This document shows, piece after piece, positions 50,933 to 59,408 of a DNA stretch of 64,000 bases. Where the stretch lies: the NCBI GenBank assembly GCA_036160575.1, contig JAYYDT010000025.1:39097-103096 (forward strand), written 5' to 3'. The notes below the pieces were generated by a model, which did not search any database, was not told the DNA's origin, and worked only from the letters and a program-made list of their open reading frames with translations. Source of the stretch: TMED26 sp002694075. Lineage in GTDB: Bacteria > Pseudomonadota > Alphaproteobacteria > Thalassobaculales > Thalassobaculaceae. A program made the translations under genes and the position numbers. The stretch's first letter is position 1. The number at the start of each line of letters is the position of its first letter.

Positions 50933-51637
50933 TTATACCGACGCGGCGGCCGCCACGGCCGCCAGCAAACCGCCGGTCTCGTCATCCAGCACGCCGTCGA
51001 CACGGGCCGGCCGCCAATGGCGTTGAAAAGCGCCAAGAGCGTCCGCGAAGCAGGTGCGCCGACGGTCCGGGTCATAGCCGATGGTGGTCAGGTGGCTTTC
51101 GGCCTCGGCCACCGTGAGCGGGCGCGGCCGCGCCGCACGCGGCCAGAGGCCGAGGCCGGCGGCCGCCAGGGCCGCCCAGTCGAATAGGGCTCCCGGGTCT
51201 TGCTTGCGCGCCGGCGCCACGTCGCTATGGCCGATCACGCCGGCCGGCGGGATCGGGTGGCGGCGGGTCAGGTCCCCGGCGAGGGCGATCAAGCTGGCCA
51301 TTTGGGCGGGCGGAAACGGCGCCGGCCCATGGCTGTGGCCGGGGTTGTCCAATTCGATGCCAATGGAGCGTGAATTGACGTCCGTGACCCCGCCCCAATA
51401 AGCGACGCCGGCGTGCCAGGCGCGCTGGTCCTCGGCCACCAATTGGAAAATTCGGCCATCGGCGGCGATCAGGTAGTGGGCGCTGACCGCGCGCGCCGGA
51501 TCGGTGAGAATCGCCAAGGCCTCGTCCAGCGTCGGCAGGTCGGTGTAATGCAGCACCAAAAGATCGATCGGCGCGTCCCGCCGGGCGCCATAATTTGGCG
51601 AGGGATGGTCGATCACGGTGGGCGCGGCGGCACTCAT
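50933..51637 (-). CDS. N-acetylmuramoyl-L-alanine amidase, AmiD/AmpD family
   Basis: This 234-residue amidase_2 zinc enzyme cuts the bond between muramic acid and the stem peptide. Zinc ligands and active site are visible in L-L-V-L-H-Y-T-D, S-A-H-Y-L-I and G-H-S-D-V-A-P-A-R-K-Q-D-P-G. A short C-terminal region (about 175-234) resembles the peptidoglycan-binding tail of AmiD. No signal peptide or lipobox is seen, so it may act in the cytoplasm on recycled muropeptides like AmpD. The start overlaps the DMT gene stop upstream by 4 bases. Confidence 0.92.
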   Translation of the reverse strand: MSAAAPTVIDHPSPNYGARRDAPIDLLVLHYTDLPTLDEALAILTDPARAVSAHYLIAADGRIFQLVAEDQRAWHAGVAYWGGVTDVNSRSIGIELDNPGHSHGPAPFPPAQMASLIALAGDLTRRHPIPPAGVIGHSDVAPARKQDPGALFDWAALAAAGLGLWPRAARPRPLTVAEAESHLTTIGYDPDRRRTCFADALGAFQRHWRPARVDGVLDDETGGLLAAVAAAASV

Positions 51638-52494
51638 TGGGCCGTGCGCGGTTGCGGCGCGAACATCACCACCGCCACCCCGGCGAGGGTCAGCAGGCCG
51701 GCGATCGCCCGCAGCCAGGTCAAAGGTTCATCCAAAATCCAGACCGCCGCGGCGACGCCGATCACCGGGATCGCCAAGGTGATCGGCGTGACCCGACTGA
51801 CCGGATGGCGGCGCAGCAGATAGGACATACCGCCCCAGCCGACCACGGTGCCGCCCAGGGCGAGGAAGATGACGGTGCCCCAGCCGCGCCAGCCGGCCTC
51901 GGCGATGGCGGTGAGCTGGCCGGTTTCAAAAACAGCGGTGGCGACGACGACCTGTGGGATGGCCAGGACCGCGACCCAGGCGTTCAATTGAAACACCCCG
52001 ATATCGGTAAGGCGCTTGATCAGCAGCGAGGCGACCGCCCAGGCGAAGGCGCTGGCCACCAGCATGGCGATATGGATCAACGAGCTTTCATCCGTCGGCG
52101 CGCCGGCCAGCAGCGCGATGCCGGCGAAGGCGAGGGCCAAGCCCGCCAACCGGGCGAGGGTCATTCGCTCGCCCAGGATTAGGATCGCCAGCATTACGGC
52201 GAACGGCGCTTGGGCCTGCATGACAATCGAGGAGACCGCCGCGTCAACGCCGGCGATGCCGCCGAACATTAGGGGAAAGTGAAAGCCCCCGAGGGCGATG
52301 GCGATCAGCGCGACCAAGCCAAATCGCCCGCGCGGCCAGCGCAGGGCCGGCGCCAGGACGATCACCGTCAAGGCGTAGCGCAGGCCGATCATGGTCAGGG
52401 GCGGTAGCTCGGCCATGCCGATTTTAGCGATTGGGAAGTTCAACCCCCAACACAGCAGAACGCCGAGCCCCGCGGCAATGTCCAGCGGCTTCAC
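51634..52494 (-). CDS. EamA-family DMT transporter
   Basis: This 286-residue protein has ten hydrophobic segments in two EamA repeats, with the usual G-L-N-F-P near the start and P-V-I-G-V-A-A-A near the end. DMT members export amino acids, metabolites or drugs; the substrate is unknown. It overlaps the ABC-F gene upstream by 4 bases and the amidase gene downstream by 4 bases, so the three are translated as a coupled unit. Confidence 0.92.
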   Translation of the reverse strand: MKPLDIAAGLGVLLCWGLNFPIAKIGMAELPPLTMIGLRYALTVIVLAPALRWPRGRFGLVALIAIALGGFHFPLMFGGIAGVDAAVSSIVMQAQAPFAVMLAILILGERMTLARLAGLALAFAGIALLAGAPTDESSLIHIAMLVASAFAWAVASLLIKRLTDIGVFQLNAWVAVLAIPQVVVATAVFETGQLTAIAEAGWRGWGTVIFLALGGTVVGWGGMSYLLRRHPVSRVTPITLAIPVIGVAAAVWILDEPLTWLRAIAGLLTLAGVAVVMFAPQPRTAQ

Positions 52495-54350
52495 GCCAAG
52501 CTCTCCCGGCCCAGAGCCTCGCGCCGCATTTCCAGTTCCAGCCAGCGCTCCTCGCCGGCGGCGTGCTCGGTCTCGGCCGCGCTCAGCCGCGTCGTCGCGC
52601 GTTCGAAATTGAGCGGATCGCGGCTAAAAAAATCGGGATCGGCGAGAAGTTTTCGGAGCTTGACCATATCGTCTTCAAGTTCCGCCAGGCGGGCCGGCAA
52701 CTGTTCCAGTTCGCGAGTCTCTTTGAAACTGAGTTTGGTGGCCTTGGTTTTGGGCCGCGCGGCCGGTTTTGGCGCCGGCGTCTTGCGCCGTGTCGGGGCC
52801 GCCGCCGGGGCCGGGCGTTGGCGCAGATAGTCGTCATACCCGCCGGCGTATTCGTCGATCACCCCATCGCCTTCGACGGCCACCACCGAGGTCACCACCC
52901 GGTCGAGAAAGTCACGGTCATGGCTGACCAGCAGGATGGTGCCGTCGTAACGCGCCAACTCATCCTGCAAGAGGTCCAAGGTTTCAATATCGAGGTCATT
53001 GGTCGGCTCATCGAGGACCAGCAGGTTATGGGTGGCGGCGAATAACTTGGCCATTAGCAGGCGGTTGCGTTCGCCGCCCGACAAGGTTTTGACCTTGGCC
53101 GTGATCTGCCGGTCGCGGAACAAAAAGTCACGCAAATAGGAGGCCACATGGCGCGGCCGGTCGCGCACATAGACGGTGTCGCCGCCGCCCGGGCAAAGCG
53201 TGCTCCACAGGGTGTCGTCGGGGTTAAGGCTTTCGCGCTTTTGGTCGAAATAAACGGTCTCAACCCCAAAGCCGATGCGCACCCGGCCACGGTCGGGCTT
53301 GTCCTGGCCGATCAACATTTTCAGCAGGCTGGTCTTGCCGGCGCCATTGCGGCCGATCAAGCCAATGCGGTCGCCGCGGCGGACGGTCAGCGAGAACTGA
53401 TCGGCGATGATTTTTTCGCCGCCGTCAGGCGCCGCGAAGCGCCGCGAAATGGCGTTGGCCTCAATCACCAGGGCGCCGCCGCTGTCGGCGCGGCCGACGT
53501 CGAGATTGACCAGACCTGGCCGTTTCAACCGCTCGGCCTTGTCGCGGCGGAGCGCCAGCAGCCGCGTCACGCGCCCCTCGTTGCGTTTGCGTCGGGCGGT
53601 CAGCCCTTCGCGCAGCCAGCGCGTCTCTTCGGCGATTTTGCGGTTTAATTTGTGCTGTTGGCTTTCCTCGTCGGCGAGGATTTTGTCGGCCCATTCGGTG
53701 AAGCCGGGAAAGCCGCTGGGGCGCCGGTAAATGCGCCCGCGCTCGATCCAATAGGTGCGGTTGGTGAGTCGGCTTAAGAACGTCCGATCGTGGCTGATCA
53801 ACAGCAAGCCGCCCTGGAACTGGGCGAGCATCCCTTCCAACCATTCAATGGTCGGCAGATCGAGGTGATTGGTCGGCTCATCCAATAGCAGGACATCGGG
53901 TTCGGCGATCAGCGCGCGGGCCAGCGCCAGCCGCCGACCCTCGCCGCCGGACAAGCCATCGACCGTACGCGCGCCGTCCAGGTCCAGACGTTCCAACATC
54001 GCCGTCACCTGGTGGTCGCGCGGCACCGTGTCATCGGCCGCCGGCAAGGCGGCGGCGACATGCGCGCCGACGGTCACGCCGGGGGGATGCACCGGCTCCT
54101 GCGGTAGGTAAACGATCTGGGCGCCCGGTTGTTTGAAATGAGTCCCCTTGTCCAGGTCGATCTGACCGGCCAGGCAGCGCATCAAGGTTGATTTTCCGCC
54201 GCCGTTGCGGCCCACCAGACAGGCCCGCTCGCCGGCCGCGACGCCGATGTCGAGGCCCTCGAAAATGACTTTGTCGGCGAAGCTCAGATAGGCGTCACGC
54301 AAAGCCACCAGGGGCGGTCCGCTGCCGCGCGGGGGAGGGGGGCCGGCCAT
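52491..54350 (-). CDS. ABC-F family ATPase, Uup type
   Basis: This 619-residue soluble protein has two ATP-binding cassettes: first Walker A G-R-N-G-G-G-K-S-T (about 48-56) and L-S-G-G-E-G-R-R; second Walker A G-R-N-G-A-G-K-T-S and L-S-G-G-E-R-N-R, each followed by L-D-E-P-T-N. An Ala/Pro/Lys-rich linker leads to a C-terminal coiled coil (about 545-610), the DNA/ribosome-binding feature of Uup. There are no membrane domains. ABC-F proteins act on ribosomes; Uup also affects precise transposon excision. An internal start a few codons later is possible. Confidence 0.92.
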   Translation of the reverse strand: MAGPPPPRGSGPPLVALRDAYLSFADKVIFEGLDIGVAAGERACLVGRNGGGKSTLMRCLAGQIDLDKGTHFKQPGAQIVYLPQEPVHPPGVTVGAHVAAALPAADDTVPRDHQVTAMLERLDLDGARTVDGLSGGEGRRLALARALIAEPDVLLLDEPTNHLDLPTIEWLEGMLAQFQGGLLLISHDRTFLSRLTNRTYWIERGRIYRRPSGFPGFTEWADKILADEESQQHKLNRKIAEETRWLREGLTARRKRNEGRVTRLLALRRDKAERLKRPGLVNLDVGRADSGGALVIEANAISRRFAAPDGGEKIIADQFSLTVRRGDRIGLIGRNGAGKTSLLKMLIGQDKPDRGRVRIGFGVETVYFDQKRESLNPDDTLWSTLCPGGGDTVYVRDRPRHVASYLRDFLFRDRQITAKVKTLSGGERNRLLMAKLFAATHNLLVLDEPTNDLDIETLDLLQDELARYDGTILLVSHDRDFLDRVVTSVVAVEGDGVIDEYAGGYDDYLRQRPAPAAAPTRRKTPAPKPAARPKTKATKLSFKETRELEQLPARLAELEDDMVKLRKLLADPDFFSRDPLNFERATTRLSAAETEHAAGEERWLELEMRREALGRESLA

Positions 54351-54359
54351 CGTTTGCCG

Positions 54360-55130
54360 CTAGGTCTGGCCCCTGAGGGCCTTGATCCGGTCATAGGCGG
54401 CGTTGACGTCGGCCAGTTTGGCGGTCGCCGCCTCGATCAATTCCTCGGGCAATCCCTCGGCGATCAAGCGGTCGGGATGGTGGCTGCGAATCCACGCCCG
54501 ATGAGCCGATTTAATGTCCGCGTCGCTGGCCGTCGGTTCGACACCCAGGATGGCATAGGGATCGTCCGCGTCGACATCGCCCCACATCGCGCTGAGGCGT
54601 TGGAAAGCGGTGTCGTCAAAGCCGAAAATCGCCGCCACCTCGCGAAGATAGGCACGCTCGGCCTCGTGCACCTGGCCGTCGGCGCGGGCGATGTGAAACA
54701 AGCTGCCAAGCAATTGCTCCAGCACCGGGGCTTGCGGCGCGAACAGGTCGGCGATTTGCTTGGCGTAGATTTCGAAACCGTCGCTGCTTTGCCGGGCCAA
54801 GTCCCAGACTCGCGCGACATTGCGCACCTCTTCCTCGGGCACATGGAAAACCTCGCGGAAGGCGGCGATCTCGTCGCGGGTGACCACGCCGTCGGCCTTG
54901 GCCATTTTGGCGCCCAGGGCGATCACGCCGATGGTGAAGGCGATTTTGCGGGTACCGCCTTCATCGTCGCCGTCAACCTCGCGGGCTCGGTAACGGTCGA
55001 CGGCGTGGCCGGCGACCGCGCCCAGAAGCGCGCCGAGCGGTCCGCCAAACGCGAAACCGGCCGCCCCGCCAATGATTTTGCCCCAAACGCTCACCCGCGT
55101 ATCCTCAACATTCGGCTTTGCCGTGGCCAT
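54360..55130 (-). CDS. djlA: DjlA-like co-chaperone (TerB plus J domain)
   Basis: This 256-residue protein has a glycine/alanine-rich membrane-associating N-terminus (about 15-45), a TerB/tellurite-resistance-like helical domain with K-A-D-G and R-A-D-G acidic sites (about 70-180), and a C-terminal J domain with Y-A-I-L-G-V and H-H-P-D-R for activating DnaK. This is the layout of DjlA. The ATG at 55130 follows AGGCGAG; a longer frame upstream enters the divergent gene. It ends 9 bases before the ABC-F start. Confidence 0.9.
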   Translation of the reverse strand: MATAKPNVEDTRVSVWGKIIGGAAGFAFGGPLGALLGAVAGHAVDRYRAREVDGDDEGGTRKIAFTIGVIALGAKMAKADGVVTRDEIAAFREVFHVPEEEVRNVARVWDLARQSSDGFEIYAKQIADLFAPQAPVLEQLLGSLFHIARADGQVHEAERAYLREVAAIFGFDDTAFQRLSAMWGDVDADDPYAILGVEPTASDADIKSAHRAWIRSHHPDRLIAEGLPEELIEAATAKLADVNAAYDRIKALRGQT

Positions 55131-55275
55131 AATCTCGCCTGGCGTGGTCTTACCATGATCCGGCGAGTGGCCCAAACCCGCTTTCGCCCGGGGTGCGCCA
55201 ACTGCGGCAGCGAGGATGCTTGTTCCGGGCCGGGCGGCGGCGTAGGTTAGGGGGGTTGAACGAGGGGAGAGTACG

Positions 55276-56676
55276 ATGATCGCGACCGCGGAAACCTTGG
55301 CGCCCGAGCGCGCCCAAGCGATCGATGTCTTGCGGCAACGTTTTGGCGACCGCCTGGCCACCGGCCACGCGATACGCGAGCAGCATGGCAAGGGCGAAAG
55401 CTATCATCCGCCGGCCCTGCCCGACGCGGTGGTGTTCGCCCACACCACCGAAGAGGTGCAGGAAGTGGTGCAGCTGTGCGCGCGCCATAAAATCCCGGTC
55501 ATTCCCTTCGGCACCGGCACCTCGCTGGAGGGCCATGTGCAGGCCCTGGAGGGTGGCATTTCCATCGACGTCAGCCAAATGAACGCGGTGCTCGAGGTCA
55601 ACGCCGAAGATTTGGACGTGCGGGTGCAGGCCGGCGTCACGCGCAAACAGTTAAATGAGCATCTGCGCGACACCGGTTTGTTTTTTCCCATCGATCCGGG
55701 CGCCGACGCCAGCCTTGGCGGCATGACCGCGACACGCGCCTCGGGCACCAACGCGGTGCGCTACGGGACCATGCGGGAGAACGTGCTGAGCCTGACCGTG
55801 GTGACCGCCGACGGCCGTATCATCAACACCGCCCGGCGGTCGCGTAAATCCTCGGCCGGCTATGATTTGACGCGGCTGTTCGTTGGCTCCGAGGGAACGC
55901 TTGGGGTGATCACCGAAGTCAGCTTGCGGGTCTACGGCATCCCCGAGGCGATCTCCTCGGCGGTGTGCCAGTTCCCCAGCCTGGAGGCGGCCGTTGAAAC
56001 CGTCATCCTGACCATTCAAAGCGGCGTGCCGGTGGCCCGCATCGAACTGCTCGACGATGTCCAAATGGGCGCCTGTATCGACTATTCCAAATTGGAGGGC
56101 TACGAACGCCAACCGACCTTGTTTTTTGAATTCCATGGTTCCGAGACCGGGGTCGGCGAACAGGCCGAAACGGTGCGCGCCATCGCCGATGAATTTGGCG
56201 GCGCGGCCTTCCAATGGGCCAGCAAGGCCGAGGATCGCAACCGCCTGTGGCAAGCTCGCCATGACGCCTATTACGCCGCTCTTTCGCTCAAGCCGGGGTC
56301 CAAGGGTTGGGCCTCGGATGTTTGCGTGCCGATCTCGCGCCTCGCCGAGTGTATCCTGGAGACCAAAAAGGAACTGGATGAAATGGGCCTGCTGGCGCCG
56401 CTGGTCGGCCATGTCGGCGACGGCAATTTCCATCTGTCCTATTTGGTTGACCGCGACGACCCCGTCGAGTTGGCCAAGACCAAGGAACATAATGAGCGGA
56501 TGGTCGCCCGCGCCTTGGCGATGGGCGGCACCTGCACCGGCGAGCATGGCGTCGGCTACAGCAAAATTCACTATTTGCAGCAAGAGCATGGCGAGGCTCT
56601 GGCCCTGATGCGGTCGATCAAAACCGCGCTTGACCCGGACAACATCATGAACCCGGGGAAAATCGTCCGGCTCTAA
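55276..56676 (+). CDS. FAD-linked D-2-hydroxyacid dehydrogenase (D-lactate dehydrogenase/GlcD family)
   Basis: This 466-residue flavoprotein oxidises D-lactate, glycolate or related 2-hydroxyacids and passes electrons to a cytochrome or quinone. The PCMH FAD domain shows P-F-G-T-G-T-S-L-E-G-H and D-P-G-A-D-A-S-L-G-G-M; the C-terminal cap shows G-H-V-G-D-G-N-F-H and C-T-G-E-H-G-V-G. No iron-sulfur partner (GlcF) is adjacent, so a single-subunit DLD-type enzyme is likely. The ATG follows GAGGGGAGAG. It precedes sdaA, 41 bases apart, possibly co-transcribed. Confidence 0.93.
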   Translation: MIATAETLAPERAQAIDVLRQRFGDRLATGHAIREQHGKGESYHPPALPDAVVFAHTTEEVQEVVQLCARHKIPVIPFGTGTSLEGHVQALEGGISIDVSQMNAVLEVNAEDLDVRVQAGVTRKQLNEHLRDTGLFFPIDPGADASLGGMTATRASGTNAVRYGTMRENVLSLTVVTADGRIINTARRSRKSSAGYDLTRLFVGSEGTLGVITEVSLRVYGIPEAISSAVCQFPSLEAAVETVILTIQSGVPVARIELLDDVQMGACIDYSKLEGYERQPTLFFEFHGSETGVGEQAETVRAIADEFGGAAFQWASKAEDRNRLWQARHDAYYAALSLKPGSKGWASDVCVPISRLAECILETKKELDEMGLLAPLVGHVGDGNFHLSYLVDRDDPVELAKTKEHNERMVARALAMGGTCTGEHGVGYSKIHYLQQEHGEALALMRSIKTALDPDNIMNPGKIVRL

Positions 56677-56717
56677 CAGCGCGGTGGCCGGGCCATCGCG
56701 ACGGCGAGAGGTTCCGC

Positions 56718-58127
56718 ATGACCGGCACGGCCCAAACCAACCGGCAGGTGGTCAGCACTTTCGATCTGTTCAAGATCGGGATCGGCCCCTCCAGTTCGCA
56801 TTCCACCGGACCGATGGTCGCCGCCGGTCGGTTTCTCACGCGATTGGCCGATAGCCGGCGCCTGGATCGCGTCGCACGGGTGGTGGTCAGCTTGTTCGGC
56901 TCCCTGGCCCTCACCGGGCGCGGCCATGGCACCGACACGGCGGTGCTGTTGGGTCTGATGGGCGCGCGGCCGGAAACCCTTGACCCGGACGGCGTGGCGG
57001 CCCGGGTCCGCGCGGTCGCCGACGGCCGGCGTTTGGCGCTGGGCGGCGGGCCGGAGATCGCCTTCGACCCGGCCGGCGACCTGTTGTTCCGAGGCGATGT
57101 GTTTCTCGACCGCCACCCCAACGGGCTTCGCTTCGAGGCTTTCGACGCGGCCCGCCGGGAACTTGACGCCGCCACCTATTTCTCCATCGGCGGCGGTTTC
57201 GTGCTGGCCGAGGATGAGGAGGGGGACGGCGCGCTCACCAATATGTCTGTCGACGACCTGCCCTATCCCTTCGACAGCGCGGCCGACCTGTTGGCCTTGG
57301 GCAGGCGGCACGACAAAAGTTTCGCCGATTTGGTATGGGCCAATGAATGCGCCCGCCGCGCGCCGGCGGAAGTCACCGCCGGCCTCGAGCGGATCTGGCA
57401 GGTGATGCAGGCCTGCATCGCCCGCGGCTGCGCCGCCGAGGGGGTGTTGCCGGGCGGCCTCGAGGTGCGGCGGCGGGCCGGCGATCTCCATCGCCGGTTG
57501 AGCGGGCGGCCCGCGACCGTCGACGCCGGGCCGACGGCGGCGATGGATTGGGTCAATCTCTACGCCCTGGCGGTGAACGAGGAAAACGCCGCCGGCGGGC
57601 GCGTCGTCACCGCGCCAACCAATGGCGCCGCCGGCGTGATCCCGGCGGTGCTGGCCTATTACGACCGCATCCACCCCGGCGCGACGGCGGCCGGGGTGCG
57701 CGATTTTCTATTGACCGCCTCGGCGATTGGCCAGCTCTACAAACGCAACGCCTCGATCTCCGGCGCCGAGGTCGGCTGCCAGGGCGAGGTGGGCGTCGCC
57801 TGTTCGATGGCCGCCGGCGGTTTGGCGGCGGCGCTTGGCGGCAGCAACGCACAGGTCGAGAACGCCGCCGAGATTGGCATGGAGCATAATCTCGGCATGA
57901 CCTGCGACCCGGTCGGCGGCTTGGTGCAGGTGCCGTGTATCGAACGCAACGCGATGGCCGCGGTGACCGCCATCAACGCCGCCACCCTGGCCCTGAACGG
58001 CGACGGCACCCATTTCGTGTCGCTTGACGCGGTGATCGAAACCATGCGGCAAACCGGTCTCGATATGCAGTCGAAGTATAAGGAAACCAGCGAAGGCGGC
58101 CTCGCCGTCTTCGTGCCCAAGTGCTAG
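56718..58127 (+). CDS. sdaA: L-serine ammonia-lyase, iron-sulfur type
   Basis: This 469-residue single-chain enzyme deaminates L-serine to pyruvate using a [4Fe-4S] cluster. The beta domain begins with F-K-I-G-I-G-P-S-S-S-H-S-T; the alpha domain shows A-P-T-N-G-A-A-G, G-C-Q-G-E-V-G-V-A-C-S and T-C-D-P-V-G-G-L-V-Q-V-P-C, which contain the cluster cysteines. Length and fused order match type 1 enzymes. It follows the D-2-hydroxyacid dehydrogenase; both yield 2-oxoacids such as pyruvate. Confidence 0.95.
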   Translation: MTGTAQTNRQVVSTFDLFKIGIGPSSSHSTGPMVAAGRFLTRLADSRRLDRVARVVVSLFGSLALTGRGHGTDTAVLLGLMGARPETLDPDGVAARVRAVADGRRLALGGGPEIAFDPAGDLLFRGDVFLDRHPNGLRFEAFDAARRELDAATYFSIGGGFVLAEDEEGDGALTNMSVDDLPYPFDSAADLLALGRRHDKSFADLVWANECARRAPAEVTAGLERIWQVMQACIARGCAAEGVLPGGLEVRRRAGDLHRRLSGRPATVDAGPTAAMDWVNLYALAVNEENAAGGRVVTAPTNGAAGVIPAVLAYYDRIHPGATAAGVRDFLLTASAIGQLYKRNASISGAEVGCQGEVGVACSMAAGGLAAALGGSNAQVENAAEIGMEHNLGMTCDPVGGLVQVPCIERNAMAAVTAINAATLALNGDGTHFVSLDAVIETMRQTGLDMQSKYKETSEGGLAVFVPKC

Positions 58128-58137
58128 CGCCGCCGGC

Positions 58138-59256
58138 TTAGGCGAGGGCGGCCATTACCGCGCCGGCGAAATCGTCGAATCGCTCGCGGTCGATCCAGCG
58201 CACCACCGTCACCAGATTTTGCGCCGGCGCCACCCAGATGATATTGGCGCCAACCCCGCGCGCGAAATAGCTGTCGCGCGGCGCGCTCGGCGCCTGCGCG
58301 CCAGCGGCGTTAAGCCACCACAAAAAGCCATAACTGGGGTTGAGCGCGGACGGCGTCAGGCTCGCCGCGATCCAGGCCTCGTCGATCAATCGCCGGCCGT
58401 TCCATTGGCCGTGATTGGCCATCAGCAGGCCAACGCGGGCATGATCGCGGGCCGAAATCCACAAACCACCGCCCCAATGGGCGCCGCCCGACACCGACTG
58501 CATTTGGCGGCCGTCGATCTCGACATAGGAATTGCGATAGCCGTGCCATTGCCAGCTGTCGCTGGCGCCGATCGGGTCCATGATGCGCTCTTTCAGCACT
58601 TCCGGCAGCGGCCGCCGCCAGACGCGCAGCAAGGCCAGGGCGAGGCGATTCACGCGCACGTCGTTATATTCCCAATGGCTGCCCGGCGCCTGCAGGGCGC
58701 GGGCCTGGCCCTTGGCGGTGTCGGCGCCGGGCGCGGCACCGAGTTGGCGGTTATGATCGACGGTATCCGGTTTGTCCCACAAGGTGCCCTGCCATTCGCT
58801 GGTCAGTTGCAGCAAATGGCGCCAGGTGATGGCGGCGTTTTGCGGGCCGTCAAAACCGCCGTCGTCGACCAGCTCGCGGACCGGCGCGTCGATATCGGGA
58901 ATCAAGCCATCGCCAACCGCCAGGCCGGCGCACAGCGAGAGGTAGCTTTTGGTCACGCTGAAGGTCATGTCGACGCGGTCGACATCGCCCCATTGGGCGG
59001 CGACACGGCCGCCATGCAAAATCAGGCCGGCCGGCCCGCCGCGCGGGGTCACCGGGCCGATAATCTCGTTGAGCGGTGGCGGCTCGGAGAAATGCCCGGC
59101 GGCCAGGGCCACGCCGATATCTCGGTCCATCGGTGAGTCATGCGCTTCGGCGAAAGCCACGGCGGCGGCCAGGCGGGCGCCATCGAAGGGTGTCGCGTCG
59201 GCGGCGACCGCGGGCCAGTCGGTACCGGCGGGCGGAAAAAAAGCGGGGACGGGCAT
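58138..59256 (-). CDS. Serine hydrolase of the class C beta-lactamase fold
   Basis: This 372-residue protein has the S-x-x-K motif F-S-V-T-K at S100/K103 and a Y-N-D element at the Tyr-x-Asn position. Such proteins include esterases, D-aminopeptidases and carboxypeptidases; true beta-lactam resistance is not implied. The third motif (K-T-G or H-x-G) is not clear and may be the G-V-G-A-N stretch. No obvious signal peptide is seen. ATG at 59256 chosen. It converges on sdaA (10-base gap) and diverges from the unknown 534-residue gene. Confidence 0.87.
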   Translation of the reverse strand: MPVPAFFPPAGTDWPAVAADATPFDGARLAAAVAFAEAHDSPMDRDIGVALAAGHFSEPPPLNEIIGPVTPRGGPAGLILHGGRVAAQWGDVDRVDMTFSVTKSYLSLCAGLAVGDGLIPDIDAPVRELVDDGGFDGPQNAAITWRHLLQLTSEWQGTLWDKPDTVDHNRQLGAAPGADTAKGQARALQAPGSHWEYNDVRVNRLALALLRVWRRPLPEVLKERIMDPIGASDSWQWHGYRNSYVEIDGRQMQSVSGGAHWGGGLWISARDHARVGLLMANHGQWNGRRLIDEAWIAASLTPSALNPSYGFLWWLNAAGAQAPSAPRDSYFARGVGANIIWVAPAQNLVTVVRWIDRERFDDFAGAVMAALA

Positions 59257-59338
59257 GGGCGGCTTTCGGTGGGAACGAGAGACCTCAGCAATGCCACAGG
59301 GCGGCCGTGGAGGCAAATCGCGCATACACACGTCTTGG

Positions 59339-59367
59339 TTGAAAATAAAACCGCCCCAGTGCTAGGT
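59339..59367 (+). promoter_or_regulatory. Possible promoter of the unknown 534-residue gene
   Basis: TTGAAA (59339-59344) and CTAGGT (59362-59367) are spaced by 17 bases within an A-rich stretch. The -10 match is poor, so this is tentative. Confidence 0.3.
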
Positions 59368-59408
59368 GTCATACCATCGCATGAGTGAAAGGAAAAAGGC
59401 GCCGCGCC

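Noticed and set aside
58138..59256. Beta-lactamase resistance gene
   Set aside because: The S-x-x-K fold is shared with many esterases and peptidases. No clear K-T-G motif and no signal peptide are visible, so resistance is not supported.
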